Assembly: GCA_949155905.1 (NCBI GenBank)
Contig: CASCWU010000008.1
Span: forward strand, 1-60,638
Length of the DNA: 60,638 nucleotides
DNA from: an uncultured Lachnospiraceae bacterium
Lineage (GTDB): Bacteria; Bacillota; Clostridia; Lachnospirales; Lachnospiraceae
Direction: 5' to 3'
Of the stretch, positions 8,693 through 17,647 are shown in pieces. Position 1 is the stretch's first letter; every line of letters begins with the position of its first letter. The notes beneath the pieces were generated by a model that was not told the DNA's origin, did not search any database, and saw nothing but the letters and a program-made list of their open reading frames with translations. The position numbers were made by a program, and so were the translations under genes.

Positions 8693-10090
8693 TCACCCTA
8701 CCCTAATTTTTTCCTCCGGATATTTCCGCAATGTTCTGTCATTCTGCCGGTTAAAGGCCAATGCCATCGTAATCGGCCCCACACGTCCGAAAAACATGGC
8801 CAGAATAATCAATAGCTTTCCTGCCGGCAGAAGTGCAGAGGTAATCCCTCTGGTCAGTCCTACCGTTCCCATTGCGCTGACCAACTCAAAGAGCAGATTT
8901 AAAAACTCTCCTGGTTGTACCAGGCAGAACAGCACGACAAATACTCCTAAGCTCATCAGTCCGATTCCTACCACCGCCAATGCCTTTTTTACATAGCTGT
9001 CCGGAATTGTCCGCCGATACACCTCTACATCCTCTCTGCCCTTGACACTAGAAAGCACCGCCAGCAGCAACACGGCTACCGTTACAGTTTTGACGCCTCC
9101 TGCCGTGCCGGAAGGAGAGCCTCCTATAAACATAAGCAGCAAAAACAAAAAGGTGCTGTCATCCATAAAATTTTGCTGGGGAATCGTAAAAAACCCGGCT
9201 GTCCGCAGTGTAACAGATTGAAAAAAAGCGGCCTGCAACTTTTTGGGAAAGGACAAAAGCCCCAGTGTCTCAGGATTCTGGTATTCCAATACCAGAGTAA
9301 AAAGCATCCCGCCTGCTACCAGCAAAAGAGTCAGCATCAGTGCCAGCTTAGAATGTAAATGCAGCTTTTGGCATGTTTTTTTTAAGGTCAGCTTTTCCTT
9401 TCGCTTCAGCCGCAGTACCCGTATCACATCCCACCATACCGGAAATCCGATTCCGCCCAAAAGAATCAAGGCACTGGTCGTCAGGTTCATCCACAAATGA
9501 TCTCTGTAAGGCGCCAGACTGTCCGGCCCCAGCAGGTCAATCCCGGCATTGCAGAAGGCGGATACCGAATGGAATACCGAGTTCCACAGCCCTTTTAGCA
9601 GACCGTATTCCGGGATAAACACCAGCGCATAGCAAAGGGCGCCGATTCCTTCTACTAAAAAGGTTCCCCTTAGCACATGCTTCGTTAGTCTGACCAATCC
9701 GCCCAACGTATCCAGGTTATAGGACTCCTGGATCAGCATCCGTTCCTTTAACGTAATCCTGCGCCCAAGTATGAGCAATACCGTCGTCGTAAATGTGATA
9801 ATCCCAAGCCCGCCGAACTGAATCAAAAATAAAATAACTACCTGCCCAAACAAGCTCCAGTTTTCAAATGTATTGACCGTCACGAGCCCGGTGACGCAAA
9901 TCGAGGTAGTCGCTGTAAACAGAGCGTCTATCGGATCTGTATGCACTCCGTCTGCCCAGGAGACCGGCAGGCACAGCAAAGCCGTTCCTACCAGAATTCC
10001 GCAGAAAAAACCCAGTATAATAATTCTTGTCGTCGTCAAAAACTCTCGTCGTTTCATTGTCTTTTTATCCACCCTATCAGCCTTTTTCAT
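8693..10090 (-). CDS. ktrB: Potassium uptake membrane subunit (KtrB/TrkH)
   Basis: Integral membrane K+ translocating subunit, 465 residues with about ten hydrophobic segments. The four pore-loop segments of the family are visible, for instance TSICVTGLVTV near residue 65, FHSVSAFCNAGIDL near 180, and FIGGSPSGTAGGVKT near 320, each with a conserved glycine in the filter position. The gene overlaps the preceding Dus gene by four bases (ATGA) and is followed by its regulatory subunit. It provides Na- or proton-coupled K+ uptake and turgor control in this family. Confidence 0.88.
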   Translation of the reverse strand: MKKADRVDKKTMKRREFLTTTRIIILGFFCGILVGTALLCLPVSWADGVHTDPIDALFTATTSICVTGLVTVNTFENWSLFGQVVILFLIQFGGLGIITFTTTVLLILGRRITLKERMLIQESYNLDTLGGLVRLTKHVLRGTFLVEGIGALCYALVFIPEYGLLKGLWNSVFHSVSAFCNAGIDLLGPDSLAPYRDHLWMNLTTSALILLGGIGFPVWWDVIRVLRLKRKEKLTLKKTCQKLHLHSKLALMLTLLLVAGGMLFTLVLEYQNPETLGLLSFPKKLQAAFFQSVTLRTAGFFTIPQQNFMDDSTFLFLLLMFIGGSPSGTAGGVKTVTVAVLLLAVLSSVKGREDVEVYRRTIPDSYVKKALAVVGIGLMSLGVFVVLFCLVQPGEFLNLLFELVSAMGTVGLTRGITSALLPAGKLLIILAMFFGRVGPITMALAFNRQNDRTLRKYPEEKIRVG

Positions 10091-11055
10091 CCGCCTGGCA
10101 TCCGAAAGCGCCGTCCGACCGGCTCATAACGAGCCAGCAGTTCCTCCACCGCCATCTGGTATTCCGCTAAGGAAGCGGCTTTTTTCATTTTTTTCTCCAG
10201 CTTTTTGTCCTCTGGAAATAAAAAAATCAAATAGCACCAAAGCTCCTTCAGCTTAAACAAAACATTCCTTTCCCCGGAAAACAATTCCTGGTACCTGGTA
10301 CGGATTTCCTCTAAAAATGCCTCTATCCGCCGGTTTTCCGGCAGCTCTCCACCTTCTAATACTTCCACCAGTCCAGGATTACAAAGGATACCCCTTCCCA
10401 ACATCACTGCCGTTGTTTCCGGAAAGACCTCTAGCAGCCTTCTGTAATCCTCCCTGGTAAAAATATCTCCATTATAACATAGCGGCACCTTACATTCCTG
10501 CAAGGCCTGCCGATAGGCCTTCCAATCCGGCTTTCCCTTGTAATAATCGGTCTGTAGCCGCGGATGGACAATCAATTCAGAAAAAGGAAACTGGTTATAC
10601 ACCCCAAGCAGCCTTCCCCATTCCTCTGGATCGCCAATCCCCAGCCGTGTTTTTATGGATATCTGAAGGCGGCTGCCGCAACGGTCAAACACCTGACAGA
10701 AAAACTGCTCCAACTCCTCCGGGTCGGCCAGGAAACCGGAACCTCTCCGCCTGGAAACGACCGTCCGGGAAGGACAGCCTAAGTTTAAGTTCAGTTCCGA
10801 ATAGCCAAGCTCCTCCAATCTTTCTGCAGCCCAGACAAACACCTCTGCCCGGTTTGTCAAAAGCTGCGGCACCAACGGATAGGCCTGGTTATGCTCCGGC
10901 AGGACATCCGCCAACTCCCTGTGCTTAAAGCTGGGCGTCTGGGTAGGCGATAAAAAAGGAGCAAAATACTTTTCCATCGGCCGGAACTGCCTGTGATACG
11001 CATTCCGAAAAACATAACGTGTAATCCCCTCTAAGGGTGCCAAATAATAGTTCAT
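10087..11055 (-). CDS. tRNA-dihydrouridine synthase family protein
   Basis: FMN-dependent TIM-barrel enzyme that reduces uridines of tRNA to dihydrouridine. Residues 1-10 (YYLAPLEGIT) bind FMN, C94 in NLNLGCPS is the catalytic cysteine, and SIKTRLG, VHPRLQTDYYKG and YNGDIF supply the further flavin and substrate contacts. It is one of two Dus-like proteins in the window; the other, at 24439, is the DusB-type. This copy is shorter, more diverged, and sits between a secreted GH5 glucanase gene and ktrB with four-base overlaps on both sides. Confidence 0.82.
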   Translation of the reverse strand: MNYYLAPLEGITRYVFRNAYHRQFRPMEKYFAPFLSPTQTPSFKHRELADVLPEHNQAYPLVPQLLTNRAEVFVWAAERLEELGYSELNLNLGCPSRTVVSRRRGSGFLADPEELEQFFCQVFDRCGSRLQISIKTRLGIGDPEEWGRLLGVYNQFPFSELIVHPRLQTDYYKGKPDWKAYRQALQECKVPLCYNGDIFTREDYRRLLEVFPETTAVMLGRGILCNPGLVEVLEGGELPENRRIEAFLEEIRTRYQELFSGERNVLFKLKELWCYLIFLFPEDKKLEKKMKKAASLAEYQMAVEELLARYEPVGRRFRMPGG

Positions 11056-12122
11056 TTTGCCTTTGCCCTGAAATATTTTCTAAGCCATTTGCCTGATTCG
11101 CTTAAATCTGCACTCTTCCAACCAGAAGTCTTTTTGCAGCCACTTCCAATCACACTGCTTGTTTCCGCCTTATTTGCCAGGTTCCAGGCGCAATAGCTAA
11201 TCTCATACTGATCCAAAAGCTTTAACCATTTTTTCGCCTGTTTAAAATCATTTCCGCCATTGCCGGAGGCATCACAGGTTCCGAACTCACTGACAAAAAT
11301 CGGAAGTCCCTTTTCCACACAATCCTCCATCCGGTCTCTGAGCCAATCGGTATGAGTGCCTGCATAAAAATGAAGAGCATATAAAATATTGTCGTATTTT
11401 AGCGGCGACTTTGCCGCCTGGTCAATGTCCTGGCTCCAAGTAGGCGTCCCTACAATGATAACTGCATCCTTGTCATTTTCCCGAATGACCGGAATCACGG
11501 CGTTCGCATACTTTTTGATTGCCTTCCAATCCGTCCCACCATTCGGCTCGTTGCAGATTTCATAGATAACATTGTCATAATCCGCATACAGCTTTGACAT
11601 TTCCTTAAAAAATTTCTTTGCCTCTTTTTTATTGGTGTTCGGATCTCCATCGCTTAAAATATGCCAGTCGATAATCACATACATTCCCAGCTCTGTCGCG
11701 TATTTTACTCCGTTTTTTACCAGCTTTTTCAAGGCCTTTTTATCCCCATCGCTGCAATAGCCGTTGTATTCATTCGTATACATGGCAAGCCGGATGCAGT
11801 TTGTCTTCCAATCATCCCGCAGGGTTTTGAATGCCTTTTTATTTACATAATCTGGAAACCATGCAATGCCATGTGTAGACATCCCATAGAGCTGCATGGC
11901 ATCTCCGTTCTGATCCACAAGCTTTGCTCCGTCTACCCGTAAGGCACCATGCTCTTCTACTGGGGTCTTTGCCACAGCAGTCTTGGTACTGGCAGCCGTT
12001 TTATCTGCCGTCGTCCCAGCAGCAATCGCTCTATCTCCTCCTATTCCCATAGACGCCAGACATACTGCTATTGCCAGACACAGCGCCCACAGCCTTTTCC
12101 CTGCTTCCTTATTTCCTTTCAT
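11052..12122 (-). CDS. Secreted GH5 endoglucanase-type glycosidase
   Basis: Glycoside hydrolase of family 5, 356 residues. A signal peptide (about 1-35: basic start, then LWALCLAIAVCLASMGIG) and a Thr/Ala linker (36-58) precede the barrel. The acid/base is E192 in YEICNEP and the nucleophile E279 in VSEFGT, with the family's RLAMYT and HFYAGTH strands. It should cleave beta-1,4-glucan or a related polymer outside the cell. The ATG at 12122 is chosen because AGGAG lies eight bases upstream; the GTG at 12131 would overlap that site. No carbohydrate-binding or anchoring domain is present. Four-base overlap with the Dus gene downstream. Confidence 0.87.
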   Translation of the reverse strand: MKGNKEAGKRLWALCLAIAVCLASMGIGGDRAIAAGTTADKTAASTKTAVAKTPVEEHGALRVDGAKLVDQNGDAMQLYGMSTHGIAWFPDYVNKKAFKTLRDDWKTNCIRLAMYTNEYNGYCSDGDKKALKKLVKNGVKYATELGMYVIIDWHILSDGDPNTNKKEAKKFFKEMSKLYADYDNVIYEICNEPNGGTDWKAIKKYANAVIPVIRENDKDAVIIVGTPTWSQDIDQAAKSPLKYDNILYALHFYAGTHTDWLRDRMEDCVEKGLPIFVSEFGTCDASGNGGNDFKQAKKWLKLLDQYEISYCAWNLANKAETSSVIGSGCKKTSGWKSADLSESGKWLRKYFRAKAK

Positions 12123-12141
12123 GCTCCGCACTCCTTTCCTA

Positions 12142-12840
12142 TCACAAGGGTTCCCTTTTCAAAAGATCTTCGATCTCCCAGAGGTTTCGGATCTCCTTCT
12201 CTATCAGAACACCGTCTGGCAGTGGCAGCCCGTCCGGGTTGTACCAGCAGCACCGGATACCCGCCGCTCTTCCTCCCTGCATATCGCTGGTCAGGGAATC
12301 GCCTACGATCAGAACCTCTCTCTCGTTATATCGGCCAATCCGCTCCCAAATATAATCAAAAAAACGAGGATTTGGTTTTTCAAAGCCTACTTCATCCGAA
12401 ATAAAAACCCCGTCGAATAATTCTCCCAGTCCGGAAAGCTTCAGCTTCTTTTTCTGGGCTATGTAGCTGCCGTTTGTTACGGCATATTGCTTTACCTGCC
12501 CCTTTAGCTTTGCCACCAGTTCATAGCTTTGATCCCGGAAGCAAATCGTTTCCCCGAGCTGCTGCTGATATTCTGTATTGACGGCCTCTGCCTGATCAGC
12601 CGCAAGCCCCTCCAGAGTAAAAAACTCCCGGAAACGTCCGACCAATACCTCTGCCTTTGTCAGTTCTCCCCGCTCTAAGCGATCCCAATAAGAACGGTTA
12701 ATCCTGGAATAGCGAGCCAGCATTTCCTCACTGCACTCTCCCAGGCCAAACAGCTTAAAGCATTTTTTGATTGCATGGCGTTCCGCTTCCTTAAAATCCA
12801 GCAGCGTCCCGTCAATATCCCATAAAATCACCTTTATCAT
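12142..12840 (-). CDS. HAD-family nucleotidase (YjjG type)
   Basis: Haloacid dehalogenase-type phosphatase of 232 residues. Motif I is DIDGTLLDF (residues 8-16), motif II lies in VTNGS, motif III in the FEKPNPRFFDYI segment, and motif IV is VGDSLTSDMQGG. The helical cap and the KPNPRFFD signature fit the YjjG group, which dephosphorylates non-canonical pyrimidine nucleotides and so cleans the nucleotide pool; that substrate is by family analogy. Stop is 19 bp before the GH5 gene on the same strand, so it may lead that operon. Confidence 0.8.
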   Translation of the reverse strand: MIKVILWDIDGTLLDFKEAERHAIKKCFKLFGLGECSEEMLARYSRINRSYWDRLERGELTKAEVLVGRFREFFTLEGLAADQAEAVNTEYQQQLGETICFRDQSYELVAKLKGQVKQYAVTNGSYIAQKKKLKLSGLGELFDGVFISDEVGFEKPNPRFFDYIWERIGRYNEREVLIVGDSLTSDMQGGRAAGIRCCWYNPDGLPLPDGVLIEKEIRNLWEIEDLLKREPL

Positions 12841-12856
12841 ATGCTTCCCTGCCCTT

Positions 12857-13093
12857 CTAGCGGCTCATCTCCCGCAGCAGCTCCAACAGCTCCAGATCCG
12901 ACTGCTTTACCTGAAGATTCGTCGTCATCCTTTGCTGCCCTGGCTTCTGTATGCTGATTTCCAGGATCGTCCCCTCCTCGATGCCGCCGTCAAATGCCGC
13001 CTTTAAAAATGCTGCAAACTTTGGATGATTCTGTTCAAAACGCTTCTTTGCTCCCAATAATTTCATTATATTAGCAGGATTCTTTCTGTCCAT
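12857..13093 (-). CDS. Conserved small protein of unknown function
   Basis: A protein of 78 residues that I recognise only as a type common in Lachnospiraceae. The N-terminal half is predicted helical and positively charged (NIMKLLGAKKRFEQNHPKF), the C-terminal half looks like short strands (EISIQKPGQ, TTNLQVKQ) ending in a leucine-rich helix. No membrane segment, signal or metal motif. The ATG has GAAAGGA about ten bases upstream. It lies 16 bp before the YjjG-type gene and probably shares its transcript. Confidence 0.65.
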   Translation of the reverse strand: MDRKNPANIMKLLGAKKRFEQNHPKFAAFLKAAFDGGIEEGTILEISIQKPGQQRMTTNLQVKQSDLELLELLREMSR

Positions 13094-13124
13094 ACATACA
13101 AATCCTTTCTGAATACGGTTAGCT

Positions 13125-13214
13125 TTCGTTCATCTTTATTAGCTTTGCTGCCATGGTCTACCCGACCAGGCACTGTTAGGCTTCGTTCATCTTTATTAGC
13201 TTTGCTGCCTGGTC
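13125..13214. repeat. Direct duplication of the prfA 3' end
   Basis: A 28-base segment at 13182-13209, the last codons of prfA, is repeated exactly at 13125-13152, 57 bases away and just outside the gene. Both copies are followed by TGGTC, one with a single extra base. The outside copy still reads [10 protein letters not shown] and a stop in the prfA sense. The intervening stretch also pairs with the gene end (GACCAGGC with GCCTGGTC). Confidence 0.85.
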
Positions 13215-14249
13215 AGCGGCGATGCAGGCGTCGATGATTTCTTCGATATCGCCGTCCAGGATTTTATCCAGCTTATAGAGTGTCAGTCCAATCCGATGAT
13301 CCGTGACACGTCCCTGTGGGAAATTGTAGGTACGGATCTTCTCGGAACGATCTCCTGTGCCGACCTGGCTGCGGCGCAGCTCTGCTTCTGCATCCTTTGC
13401 CTTTTGCTGTTCGATATCGTAAAGCTTGGCGCGCAGCAGGGCGAATGCCTTTTCTTTATTTTGAAGCTGAGATTTTTCGGTTTGGCTGTAAATGACAATC
13501 CCGGTCGGATAATGAGTCAGACGAACCGCAGAGTCGGTCGTATTGACACACTGTCCTCCGTTTCCAGAGGCACGCATCACATCAATTCGGATATCCTTTT
13601 CATCAATTACCACGTCTACCTCTTCTGCTTCCGGCATCACAGCCACCGTAATCGTCGAAGTATGAATTCGCCCGCCTGATTCGGTTTCCGGCACACGCTG
13701 TACCCGATGAACACCGCTCTCGTATTTCAACCGGGAATAGGCACCCTGCCCGTTTACCATAAAGGTTACTTCTTTCATGCCACCAATGCCGATTTCATCC
13801 ACATTAAGCGTCTCTACCTTCCAACGGTGGCTCTCTGCGTAATGGACGTACATCCGGTATATTTCTGCTGCAAACAACGCCGCCTCGTCCCCGCCGGCTC
13901 CGGCACGGATTTCTACGATAACGCTTTTTTCATCATTCGGATCTTTTGGTAGGAGCAGCACCTTCAAACGTTCTTCCAAACGTACCAGCTCTTCCTTGCT
14001 GTCCGCTAATTCTTGTTTTGCTAACTCCCTCAGTTCTTCGTCGCTCTCCTCCTCTAACATCGCCAGGCTCTCCTGGATGTTATTCTGATGGGCGCGGTAT
14101 TCCTGAAACGTTTCGACAATCGGCGCCAGATCATTTTGCTCCTTCATCAGCTTGCGAAAATTTTCCTGATTGGCCACTACCTCAGGAGCATTTAATTCAT
14201 CCATCAGCTCCTGATACCGTCTTACTAAATCCTCTAACCGATCAAACAT
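13176..14249 (-). CDS. prfA: Peptide chain release factor 1
   Basis: Recognises UAA and UAG in the ribosomal A site and triggers peptide release. At 357 residues it has the normal length. The catalytic GGQ lies in [17 protein letters not shown], preceded by GGDEAALFA and the [14 protein letters not shown] segment of domain 2/4. It follows prmC by 27 bp; PrmC methylates the glutamine of this GGQ, so the pair is functionally and physically linked. A short direct duplicate of its last codons lies just downstream. Confidence 0.97.
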   Translation of the reverse strand: MFDRLEDLVRRYQELMDELNAPEVVANQENFRKLMKEQNDLAPIVETFQEYRAHQNNIQESLAMLEEESDEELRELAKQELADSKEELVRLEERLKVLLLPKDPNDEKSVIVEIRAGAGGDEAALFAAEIYRMYVHYAESHRWKVETLNVDEIGIGGMKEVTFMVNGQGAYSRLKYESGVHRVQRVPETESGGRIHTSTITVAVMPEAEEVDVVIDEKDIRIDVMRASGNGGQCVNTTDSAVRLTHYPTGIVIYSQTEKSQLQNKEKAFALLRAKLYDIEQQKAKDAEAELRRSQVGTGDRSEKIRTYNFPQGRVTDHRIGLTLYKLDKILDGDIEEIIDACIAADQAAKLIKMNEA

Positions 14250-14276
14250 GTTATTCTTCCTTCCCTTTCGCCTTCC

Positions 14277-15197
14277 TTAGCTCTCTTTCTTTTTTTGGGG
14301 ATTGTGCTTCTGGCCGATCACAATCCGATCCAGACCGGCTAAGTCTTTGATTACCTCTACACCGTCAAAGCCCTGCTGCCGCATCCAGCCAGAAACGGCA
14401 TGTCCCTGGTCATAACCGATTTCAAAGGCCAGTCTGCCGCCTTCGTTTAAATAAAAAGAAGCCTCTGCCAAAATCCTTTTATAAAATGCCAGCCCGTCCT
14501 CCTCCCCGTCTAACGCCAGCCTCGGTTCAAAATCCTTTACCTCCGGCTCCAGCGTTTCTATTACACGGCTTGCAATATAGGGCGGATTGGAAACAATCAA
14601 ATCAAATTTTCCTTCTATCTGCCTGAACAAATCACTTTGTATCCAATGCAATTTTTGCTGCTTTTCTTTTAGCAGCCGCTCGCCGTTGCTTTTTGCCACC
14701 TCTAACGCCGCCTCGGAAATATCAGTGCCTGTCACCGAAGCCGGCTCTCCTAATATCGCCAAGGAAATTGCAATACAGCCCGATCCGGTACACAAATCCA
14801 AAATCCTGGCCTCCTTGGTATACGGCAATACCGCTTCTACCAGACACTCCGTATCCTGCCTGGGAATCAAGACTGCTGCGTTGACGGCAAACTCCAGTCC
14901 ACAGAAATTTCTCCAGCCCGTCAGATAAGACAGGGGTATCCTCTTTGCCCGCTCCTCTATCAGCCTAAGATATTCCTGTATTTGCCCGGCCTGTCCGCTC
15001 TCTAACGGCTCTTCCCGGTGCAGCAAAAACTCGGTTTTGCTCATACCCGTAACCGCCTCCAGCAAATACCAGGCGTCCAGCTCTCCCTCTGCTACTCCAT
15101 GCTCTTCTAAATAAGAAGCAGCTTCTCGGTATCCCTGAAACCATGTATCAAACAGCAGCTTCTCCGGCTCTTTCTCATATACCGTTTGATCTCTCAT
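14277..15197 (-). CDS. prmC: Release factor glutamine N5-methyltransferase
   Basis: SAM-dependent enzyme that methylates the GGQ glutamine of release factors. Residues 1-105 form the helical release-factor-binding domain; the Rossmann domain follows with motif I LDLCTGSGCIAISLA, a TGTDISE acidic motif and the catalytic NPPY motif. The 306-residue length is typical. The start codon overlaps the end of the DUF1385 gene by four bases (ATGA), and prfA follows, so it is part of one translationally coupled series. Confidence 0.95.
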   Translation of the reverse strand: MRDQTVYEKEPEKLLFDTWFQGYREAASYLEEHGVAEGELDAWYLLEAVTGMSKTEFLLHREEPLESGQAGQIQEYLRLIEERAKRIPLSYLTGWRNFCGLEFAVNAAVLIPRQDTECLVEAVLPYTKEARILDLCTGSGCIAISLAILGEPASVTGTDISEAALEVAKSNGERLLKEKQQKLHWIQSDLFRQIEGKFDLIVSNPPYIASRVIETLEPEVKDFEPRLALDGEEDGLAFYKRILAEASFYLNEGGRLAFEIGYDQGHAVSGWMRQQGFDGVEVIKDLAGLDRIVIGQKHNPQKKKES

Positions 15198-17209
15198 AGT
15201 CTTCCGGCTCCGGCCTGATCTTTCCTTCCTGTAGTATCAGCGCTTTCTTTCTGCGTTTCTTCCTTTTTATATACAAAAAAGTGATCCAGAGCATTTAAAA
15301 TCTCGTCGTCCTCTTCTTCGATTTGTTTCATCATCGAAGGTTTTGCTGCCGTATTCCGCTTGGTCGTCGGCTCCGGTCTTGCTCGTTTTACAAGATTTCC
15401 CTTCTTTTCCTCTATCTGCTCCTTTAAAAGCTCTTCTTCTCTCTTTGCCTGCCGTTTTACCGGACGCTCGGTCTGCTCCCTTCCTGCTCCGACAGAAGTC
15501 GTTCTGACGGACATCGGCCTTGGTTTTTTCACTTCTCCTGCAGCAGATTCCATTGTGGTTCCTGCTGCTATCGGCCTTCTTGCTTCTGTCCGCTCCCTGG
15601 CTCCGGCAGTCGGCTGGCTGACCGCACTTTTTTGGGAAACACCTGCCGCCGGCCTTTTGCCTGGCACCGGTCTTTCAGAAGCCTTCTCTGCCTCTGCCGG
15701 TTCTGTTCCGGCAGCTATCGTTCTAGCAGGAACTGGCCTGCTGGCAGTCGGCCTGGAGGTTCTGGAAGGTCTTGCTTCTGTAGCTGTCCCCCCTGCCCCC
15801 GCCGGTCTGGCAGCCGGCCTCTTTGCCGCCGTAACTTTAACAGCAGTGTTTGCTTTGACCGTAACATTTTCCTCTTCTTGCTTCGGTGTGGAGGCCGTCG
15901 GTGCCTTTCCGGCATTGGTTCTTTCTCCTGCCGGACGCGTAACGGACTTTTTTGGGGGGCGATTGGAGTCCTCTCTTGCTGCGGCGATTTCCTTTCTTAC
16001 CGCCTGCTCCCTCTGCACCGCTTCTGTTTTTTCCACTGCCTGCAGTTCTGCCGTTTCCTGCTTCCAGCCTGTTTTCTTTTCCTTTGGCTTTTGCGTCGCT
16101 TCCTCTGGCTGAGTTTCTTTGAGGATAGCTTCTCCTTCCTCGGCTTCTGATTGTACTTCCTTATAAGCAGCCTCTTCCCTAGTTTCTTCTAACTGAATTT
16201 CTCTGTCTATAACTTCATTTTTGTCTATGACTTCCTTTTGTTCCGTTTCAGGCTTCTCTGCCGCCTTCGTCTTTTTCTCTGGAACCGTATCCTCTTCTAA
16301 AAAAGCATGCCAGTCAAATACCGCCTCTACCGAACGGATCGCTACCTCGATCATCTCTTCGTCCGGCTCTCTGGTGGTCAGACCCTGCAGCCACAGACCA
16401 GGCTTGCTTAACAACTCTACCACCCGGTTTTCACTCCGCCCGGCCAGCTTGATAAACTCATAGGACACACCGGCAATCACCGGAATCAGCAAAACGCGGA
16501 ACAGCATCCGCAGCCACATGTTATCCACCCGGATAAACATAAAAAATAAAGCGCTTAATATAATGACAAAGAGCATAAAGCTGGTTCCGCAGCGCTTATG
16601 CCTCGTAGACTGCTGTTTGACATTTTCCACCGTCAACGGCATCCCATGCTCGATGCAGTTGATAGATTTATGCTCAGCCCCGTGATACATAAATACCCGA
16701 CGGATATCCTTCATCATCGAAATCGCCAGCACATAGCCGATAAAAATAGTAATCCGTATCAGTCCCTCTACCAAGGTCAGCACCGCCGAAGACGTCACCA
16801 CCTTCTCTAACAAGCTGGCAATCCAAAACGGCAGCAGCATAAAAATTGCTACCGCCAGCAAAACAGAAACGGCCACCGTACAGCCCATCATCACAGCCTC
16901 TGCCTTTTCTCCCATCATGGCAATCAGCTTTTTCTCAAACTCCGACGGCTCCGACTGATCCTCCTCCTCGTAAAAGCTGGCCGAAAACGTAAGCGTTTTC
17001 ATCCCCAGCACCATAGACTCTACGAAGCTAACCACGCCGCGGATAAAGAGCCACCCTAAAAAGGGATACTTCTTTGCCGCACCGTGAAACTCCTTTTTCT
17101 CTACTACAATCTGCTTATCCGGCTTCCTGACAGCAACCGCATAAATTTCCTCATTCTTCATCATGACGCCTTCTAGGACAGCCTGTCCACCAATACCCGA
17201 TGGCTTCAT
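15194..17209 (-). CDS. DUF1385 (YqhQ-like) membrane protein with giant disordered tail
   Basis: The first part (to about residue 300) is the DUF1385 family: GGQAVLEGVMMK at the N-terminus, several membrane segments around residues 90-240, and AEHKSINCIEHGMPL in a conserved loop. After that comes a tail of about 360 residues made almost only of Glu, Lys, Ala, Pro, Thr and Arg, which other members lack (family length is near 300). The ATG at 17209, just before KPSGIGGQAV, fits the family start and has AGGTG upstream; starts at 17263 (ATG) or 17278 (TTG) are possible. Function is unknown; the gene is conserved next to prmC/prfA in Clostridia. Confidence 0.85.
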   Translation of the reverse strand: MKPSGIGGQAVLEGVMMKNEEIYAVAVRKPDKQIVVEKKEFHGAAKKYPFLGWLFIRGVVSFVESMVLGMKTLTFSASFYEEEDQSEPSEFEKKLIAMMGEKAEAVMMGCTVAVSVLLAVAIFMLLPFWIASLLEKVVTSSAVLTLVEGLIRITIFIGYVLAISMMKDIRRVFMYHGAEHKSINCIEHGMPLTVENVKQQSTRHKRCGTSFMLFVIILSALFFMFIRVDNMWLRMLFRVLLIPVIAGVSYEFIKLAGRSENRVVELLSKPGLWLQGLTTREPDEEMIEVAIRSVEAVFDWHAFLEEDTVPEKKTKAAEKPETEQKEVIDKNEVIDREIQLEETREEAAYKEVQSEAEEGEAILKETQPEEATQKPKEKKTGWKQETAELQAVEKTEAVQREQAVRKEIAAAREDSNRPPKKSVTRPAGERTNAGKAPTASTPKQEEENVTVKANTAVKVTAAKRPAARPAGAGGTATEARPSRTSRPTASRPVPARTIAAGTEPAEAEKASERPVPGKRPAAGVSQKSAVSQPTAGARERTEARRPIAAGTTMESAAGEVKKPRPMSVRTTSVGAGREQTERPVKRQAKREEELLKEQIEEKKGNLVKRARPEPTTKRNTAAKPSMMKQIEEEDDEILNALDHFFVYKKEETQKESADTTGRKDQAGAGRL

Positions 17210-17275
17210 ACCGACACCTAACCTTTCCCCATATTCTCTCACAGCCCGGTCCCCACACTGCATTTCTTCTATATT

Positions 17276-17309
17276 CAAAAATAGGTTGAGATTCTAAAAA
17301 CCTCAACCT
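17276..17309 (-). terminator. Intrinsic terminator after rpmE
   Basis: Arms AGGTTGAG (17283-17290) and CTCAACCT (17302-17309) form a hairpin about 30 bp beyond the rpmE stop, with TTTTT next on the minus strand. It separates rho/rpmE from the DUF1385-prmC-prfA unit or acts as a partial terminator. Confidence 0.7.
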
Positions 17310-17339
17310 GTTTTCTTCCGCAGTTTGTAAATGGATTGT

Positions 17340-17552
17340 CTAATTCTGTTCCTGCTTTAAGCCATATCTACGGTTAAACTTATCAATCGCACCGCGTGCT
17401 GCAGCTGCTCTTTGCTGACCCGTATAGAACGGATGGCATTTAGAACATACTTCTACGTGAATATCCTTCTTCGTAGAGCCTGTCACAAACTCGTTGCCGC
17501 AGTTGCAGACAACCTTTGCCTGATAATACTCTGGATGGATTCCTTCCCTCAT
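17340..17552 (-). CDS. rpmE: 50S ribosomal protein L31
   Basis: Large-subunit ribosomal protein of 70 residues, zinc-binding type: the CNCG pair and the CSKC pair supply four cysteines for Zn. The conserved [10 protein letters not shown] start and FYTGQQR motif are present. The frame extends 17 codons upstream, but the ATG at 17552 is preceded by AGAGGTGAAATC and matches the family start. Placed between rho and the DUF1385 gene, as in most Clostridia. Confidence 0.96.
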   Translation of the reverse strand: MREGIHPEYYQAKVVCNCGNEFVTGSTKKDIHVEVCSKCHPFYTGQQRAAAARGAIDKFNRRYGLKQEQN

Positions 17553-17647
17553 GATTTCACCTCTCTGATTTCTACTCGAATTGGATTTTGCCAATTCTAA
17601 CAAACAGCTTTATGATTATAGCATACCCTGTCCAAAAAAGCAATCCC

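Noticed and set aside
15360..16150. Plus-strand frames of 170-250 codons opposite the DUF1385 tail
   Set aside because: The tail's biased codons keep the opposite strand open; the products are low-complexity Ala/Ser/Phe and Cys/Arg strings without start signals.
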